Origin: Anaeramoeba flamelloides
Lineage: Eukaryota; Metamonada; Anaeramoebidae
Reading direction: 5' to 3'
Length of the DNA: 64,000 nucleotides
NCBI GenBank assembly: GCA_027625915.1
Contig: JANTQA010000047.1
Location: 3,720,001-3,784,000, forward strand
A model generated the notes under the pieces. It saw only the letters and a program-made list of their open reading frames with translations, was not told where the DNA came from and did no database searches. Positions 58,690 to 64,000 of the stretch are shown in pieces. Within the stretch, counting starts at the first letter, position 1. Every line of letters begins with the position of its first letter. The translations under genes were made by a program, and so were the position numbers.

Positions 58690-59175
58690 ACATATTCGTT
58701 GAATAATTAATGAAACCTTCAATAAACCACAAATAAATATTATTTTAGTTACTCAAAGTTCTGTTAATAAAAAATATTAAAAAAATAAAAGATTAAAAAG
58801 TTAATTTTTTTTAAGAAATTGATATTGATTTCTTGGGTTTCTATGATTAAAAAGGAAAATTCCAAAAATGAAAGATCAAATTACAAATTTTCTCTCAAAA
58901 AATAGAATCTTTTGTGCAACAATTTCTCTCAAATCAAAAAAATCTCAAAAAAATCAAGAATATTACAAAAAATTCTCAACAAATTGCATTCCTAATTTAA
59001 AATTTACTTAAAAAATCGACTATTTTACCTGAAAAAATGATTATAACTCAGAGATAATATTTGGGGAGTGAATTAGATGTTGAATTGGAATAAGAAAAAA
59101 AAAACACAGTTTATATTTTATACCTAGTTTTATGCTTTGATCACGGGTTTTTGATCAATGTAATCTTTGAAAAAA
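58690..59175 (+). repeat. Dispersed repeat, copy 4 of 4
   Basis: Shares CAAAGTTCTGTTAATAAA, AATTCCAAAAATGAAAGATC, TTACTTAAAAAAT and the GAATTAGATGTTGAATTGGA block with the other copies; the most diverged of the four. Confidence 0.55.
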
Positions 59176-60380
59176 AAAAAAAATACTATCATTATATAAA
59201 ATCTGGTTGAATATTGATGAAAATCTTTAAGAAGGGTATTCTATCTTCTCAAATGCAAAAAAAAACTCATTGAAAAATGTATTTTGGAATTTTTCAAAAT
59301 CTACATTACAAACACTTTTTTTATCGAAAGTGTTATTAAAGTTTTTACAAGGTTGATTAAATGATTGGAAAGCCTTTTAAAATGTTTTTAAAGAATCAAA
59401 GCCATGTGAAAGTTATGATATTTATTGTATTGCTCTTATCTTCTTCTAGATGATTTATTTCTTCAAAATAATTTGATTTTTCAGAAAAATACTATTTTAA
59501 AAAATAATTTAAAATTTTGGAATATATCTCATTATTCCCTCTCAATAGTATTAAAGTAATTTTTTCAAATTCATTTCAAAATATTTGAAAAACTTTTTTT
59601 CAGAAATGACTAAAAAAAAAAAATCTGGTGGCCAGTTCACAAAAAAAAACCTCAATAAGAACATTTCACTTTTTTTACCCCCATTATAAACAAAAATGTG
59701 GATTATCATCTAAAATATCAATTGAAAACATTAAAAAAAAACTATCGTTTTATAATTCTAAAATATAAAAGTATTTTTTTTGTTTTTATATATATTCAAT
59801 AATATTTAGCAACATTTTTCCATAAAAAATGAAGAAACCAAATACCCCATTTTAAATATTTCCTTCAAAAGAAGAAAGAAATAAAGATTTTTTTTTTGGC
59901 ATTAGAGATCATTAATAAGGCATTTTTACATTTTAATAGACCAGCCAATTCTTTTATCCTTTCTGTATTATTATTTTATTTATTTATAATAAAATAATTT
60001 TCAATTATTAAAAAGTCTTTTTAACTAAACAAAAAATTAAAAAAATATATCTAAAATTTCTTTTGATTTTAAATAAATCTTCATTTAACTCCAGCCTTTG
60101 AAATGGATATATCCTAAATATTCATAAATCTTTTCCAAAAACAAAATTTTTTTAATCAAATATTTTACAAAATAATACATAAAATGTGATAAACAATAAT
60201 TATTTGGAATTCCATTATTATTTTTATAAAACAATAAATAATAAAAACACAAATAAATGATAATATATAAAATAATAACATAAAATAGACAATTATAACC
60301 GTGAAGATTTATCACTATTAACTGATTTTTCAAAGCAAAGGGTATGTACCGTATTGTCAATATATAAATTATTAGATATA

Positions 60381-61786
60381 GTGGTAGAGGATCAAAATGT
60401 TAAAAAATGTTATTGGAACACAAAAAAATCAAGAATTTTACCTGATTGCCAAACTTATGTTAACGATTTATTACTGATAAAGAATTATAGATATGAATGA
60501 GTTGATAAAGTTCTTGAATTAAAAGAAAAATTAAAACAAAAATATTTACATAAATATAAAGAGGAAAATCGAAAAATCGAAAAAAAAACAATTTGATTAC
60601 AGAAATTGGAAAGGATTTGGAACATTTAAAGAAAACCAAAAGAAAATTACGTTACCTGAGTGTATGAAAGGATAAATTACAGAAAGAATCATGAGAACTA
60701 AAAGGAAATTGGAAAAAATAGAAAAAATGAAAGTTGTTTTCAAATCTCAGAAAAAGAAAAATAAACAAAATAAGAAAGAATTCCAATATTTAAAAAAAGC
60801 TAAGGAAAAAGATAATGTCGTGGTGAAAGAAAAATATCGACATAATATTGACAAAAAGAAAATAAAAATATCAAAAGCTAATCGAAATAAATTTAAAATA
60901 CAAGGATCAAGATCTTTTTTTCCAAAAAGTCATAGTTCAAAGTCAAGTTTTTATTATTATTTAGATAAGACCCAAAAAAAAAATCAAATTCTTTTTATAA
61001 ATATCCCAAATCTGCCAAAAAAAAAACAAAAAAATATTAAAGGAAAAAGAAGTATTATAAAAAAATTAAATTTAAACACCAAAAAAAGAAAGAAACAGCC
61101 AAACCAACTAGAAGAAATGTAAAAGATCATCACTACAATTATAAAATATCAAGCAATTCCCATGATGAATTATCAGATATCACATCAGAAGAAGATACTT
61201 ACTCATTGGATGAATCCTCAGGTGATGCTTTTATTTATAATGACCCAATAACACTTTCAATGGAAAAGGCATATAATACCAAAGAGAATCCAAAATTAGA
61301 AGTTTTTGTAGATAATTTTTATATAAACAGCTATTCTAAAAATATTGTGCCCAATAGTACCTACGAAAAGCATTTATTACAAGATAATATTTATTATATT
61401 GTTAATGAAAATGATTCAATAATTTATTTAAATAATGTACAAAATGAGACAGATTATTATTTAAAAGATTCTTCAACAGTTAAGGATGATTTGTTAGTCA
61501 ACAATTATAGGTTTACAAACGAACTACAATTAGACCAATTATATCACAATGAATATACATACCAAAAAATCAGTATTTGGAAAATAGCAACTCTAAATTA
61601 GAAATGAGGAATGATAATGAATTAGATGTAAATAATTTGGACAATACTTTAATTGATCCTACACTTTCATTAAAAAAACTACAAAACGCCAATTATTACA
61701 ATGATGAACTAATTGATACACATAATAATTTTTTCCCCTATTCCCATTATGAAAATAATGGTAATAACCGATCTGATAAAATTTAA
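60381..61786 (+). pseudogene. Lys/Asn-rich coding region, broken or mis-assembled
   Basis: Not recognised. It reads as protein in changing frames: IVVEDQNVKKCYWNTKKSR.. from 60388, a coiled-coil stretch (VDKVLELKEKLKQKYLHK), a Lys-rich stretch 60691-61122, DELSDITSEEDTYSLDESSG around 61165-61220, and an Asn/Asp/Tyr-rich C terminus ending TAA at 61786. At least three frame changes (A-runs near 60585, 61080 and 61565) are each cured by one extra A. In-frame TGA codons occur near 60500, 60664 and 60689. It could be a decaying host gene, an assembly with short homopolymers, or separate exons. It may be the 3' part of the gene starting at 56070. Confidence 0.45.
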
Positions 61787-64000
61787 AAAGTTTCTTTTTA
61801 ATTTATTTTAAAATTATAAATTAAAATGAAATTTTAAAATTATAAATTAAAATCTAATTTTAAAATTAAATAAACTTTATCTTATATATTTTTTTCATGA
61901 TTATTTTTTCCAAGAAACATATATTGTGATAGGATAAATATTAGTTCTTAACTTTTTTTTTATTATTTCTTTATTGTTTCTTTCTTTCTTTCCTTTTTTT
62001 TTTTTTTTTTTTTTGATAATTCTTGATAAAATATTTTTTAAAAATTATACTGAATTTTTAATGAATATTAATGTTTTATTGATTGTTTTAAAATTTCAAC
62101 TTTTAATTTTTTTTATTTTTATGAAATTATTTTTTTTTTGTTCTGGTTCTGGTTATTTCTATTTGCACTTTTATATACTTCGTACTTGTTACTTGTATTT
62201 TTCTTGTAACTGTTCAAGATCTGTTTTATTTTTAATATTATTTTGTTTTATTTTCTTCATTTTTTGTATACCAATTTAATTCTTATTTTTTATTTTGATT
62301 TTTTTAATTCTTTGATTATTTAAACAAACAGATAATAGATCTTAGATAGCTAAAATAAAAGCCAAAAAAATATTATAAATTCTTTTATTTTTTTATTTTT
62401 AAAAATTCTTTCTTTTTTAAAACAGTCAAAATAATTGGAATTTATTTTAAAAAGTATTATTTTTAAAGAATCATAGTGGAAAAGCAGTGAATTAGGGAAA
62501 AAAGTTCAACGCGGTTTTTAATTCTGAAAATTACTGAAAATGCTTAGTAAGATCAATTAAAAAAAGAATAAATAAATAAATATAGACAAAATGAAGTATT
62601 CAACACAATAAAAGTTTTTTTAATACGATCTTTTGGTATGGGGTTTTTCTTTGATTGACCAATTATTATAGATTTGTTCAAACAATTGACTATTTTTGCG
62701 ATCTCGAAAACCACATCCAACAAATTCGATAATAAACAAGATTTAAATTGTGTTTGTTGGATTAATTGAAAATAATATAATGTATTATTCTTTGAAGTTA
62801 ATTGGTTTCTTCTTTTCATTGATTTTACTTTTCTTTTTCAGTAATGTTCCCAATTAAAAACCCAGTTGAATTTTTCCCCTATTTGACTTTTTTTCCTCAA
62901 AGGTAAACTTAAATATCAAATAAAATAATCAAGAACACTTTTAAAATAAGAAAAAAAATCAATTTGACCAATTTAGAAATTGGACCAAATTTGAAAATTA
63001 ATAATATACCCAAAACAATTTAAAACCTACAATAGTTTTAAAAATATAATAATTAATAAATCAACTAAATGAAAAAGAAAGTTTTTTTTAAAATATACTA
63101 ATCTAATAAAAAAATGAACTCAAATCAGTTATATTGTTTTCCCTATAAATAAAAAAGGTTATAAATTTATGATTTCGTTAAAAATAAATATTAAATTATT
63201 CAGTTTTTATCGGTGTATATAACGTCAAAGAATGAACAATATTCTTTCTGAAAAAAATATTCATTATGAAATGATAACAAGAAAAATTTTAATGTGACTA
63301 TATTTTAAAAATTGTACCTCACCTGAAATAATAAATTGAAAAAAAATATATCTTCTTGAGTATTCAATAACAACTAATTATTAAACCTGATTTGTAATTC
63401 ACTTTTAAATCATTCTAAATATATATTAACCCGATATTTTAAAAATTAAAAAAAAATAAAACCAAAAACTAAAAAAAAGCCAGTCATAATTTTTGAAATG
63501 AGCATTACAGAATTTTTTATTACTGGAATTTCACTGAAAAAAAGTTAAAAACATGATTTTTTGCTAATAATTTAATTCCTTTTAAAAGATATTACATAGT
63601 CGAAATTTTCTTAGTGATTATTTGTCTTTTCAAAGATCTTTTTTTTTTTCTACAAGATCTATTTTTTACACAAAATAAAAAAAGGATTAAAAAAAAACAG
63701 AAAAAGAAAAAGAAAAAAAAAGACAAAAAAAAACAAAAAAAAACTTTGTTTTCTAATAAAAAAACAAAAAAAATGAAAAAAAAAATTTTTTTCAAAAAAA
63801 AGAAACAGAGAAAAAAAAAGTAAAAAAAAGAAAAGAAAAAGAAAATTTGAAAAAGAAAAATTAAAATTTACTTAATTATACAAAATGATTCTGATCTACA
63901 AAATTGAAAAATTTCTTTTGATACTTAGAATGGAAAATTTATTTTAATAATAATATGGAAAATAACCACACCCACAAAACCACTTCCAATAACATTATAA
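61787..64000. other. Gene-less right end of the window
   Basis: T-rich and A-rich tracts with no supportable exon, plus the third copy of the AAAAGATCTT-core repeat at 63290-63960. Confidence 0.5.
63290..63960 (-). repeat. Dispersed repeat family with AAAAGATCTT core, copy 3
   Basis: Parallel to 39870-40410 and opposite to 4900-5410: TTTTTTATTACTGGAATTTC, TTAGTGATTATTTGTCTTTT and an A-rich tract followed by AAAATGATTCTGATC. Copies are about 75-80 per cent identical by eye. Confidence 0.75.

Larger units (their letters stand above)
56677..60380. other. Intron or intergenic stretch with hairpin elements
   Basis: Contains two composite hairpin elements (57456-57820 and 58003-58245) and a dispersed repeat copy (58690-59175). 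No exon supportable. Confidence 0.5.

Noticed and set aside
61974-62279. Plus-strand hydrophobic frame as a membrane protein
   Set aside because: Arises from a T-rich tract (Phe/Leu/Ile only), with no conserved motif or splice context.

Overview
The window is nuclear DNA of a very AT-rich, intron-rich eukaryote. Every recognisable gene belongs to a eukaryotic family (tubulin cofactor A, DHHC palmitoyltransferase, Y-type cyclin, Hippo/MST kinase with a SARAH domain, a BLOC-1-like subunit, an acetate/succinate-transporter-like protein). Introns are GT-AG, mostly with GTAAR or GTAWN donors, and run from about 80 bp to about 5 kb. Coding ends are rich in Lys, Glu and Asn. There are no bacterial-type operons. 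A free-living, probably amoeboid protist fits; an Anaeramoeba-like organism is my guess from the Lys/Glu-rich tails and AT-rich introns, but nothing here proves it.

Layout: TBCA (448-783, minus); a DHHC palmitoyltransferase split over five exons (5687-10297, minus); a cyclin Y gene in at least seven exons spanning 12147-20979 (plus); a BLOC1S4-like gene (about 24043-24789, plus); a GPR1/FUN34/SatP-type membrane protein in two exons 3.5 kb apart (25629-29864, minus); a polytopic, possibly 7-TM, protein in many small exons (34331-37792, plus); a single-exon four-TM protein (38209-38769, plus); a Hippo-type kinase (40969-47953, minus); the last exon of a probable COPI-associated/Tvp15-like membrane protein (53394-53585, minus); a possible RGS-domain exon (56070-56676, plus); and a Lys/Asn-rich, broken or mis-assembled coding region (60381-61786, plus). 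The rest is intron and intergenic DNA made largely of dispersed repeat families, foldback elements and homopolymer tracts. I found no rRNA, no convincing tRNA, no CRISPR and no reverse transcriptase, integrase or capsid gene.

The main result is splicing architecture. Several conserved domains can be read only if exons of 8, 17, 20 and 22 nt are accepted. The clearest is an 8-nt exon (6485-6492) that supplies the Cys-Pro-Trp after Asp-His-His in the DHHC motif; each of the others restores a cyclin-Y motif in the correct phase. A second result is a family of composite multi-hairpin elements in which different inverted-repeat modules follow one another and nest. Third, the Hippo kinase carries its SARAH domain internally, followed by a tail of about 610 residues with a long Arg/Lys/Glu helix-forming repeat.

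Functionally the genes are ordinary cellular ones (tubulin folding, protein palmitoylation, CDK/Wnt-type cyclin, Hippo signalling, lysosome-related organelle biogenesis, organic acid transport) and do not form a cluster working on one task. All exon junctions here were read by eye from sequence and family resemblance, without transcript data.
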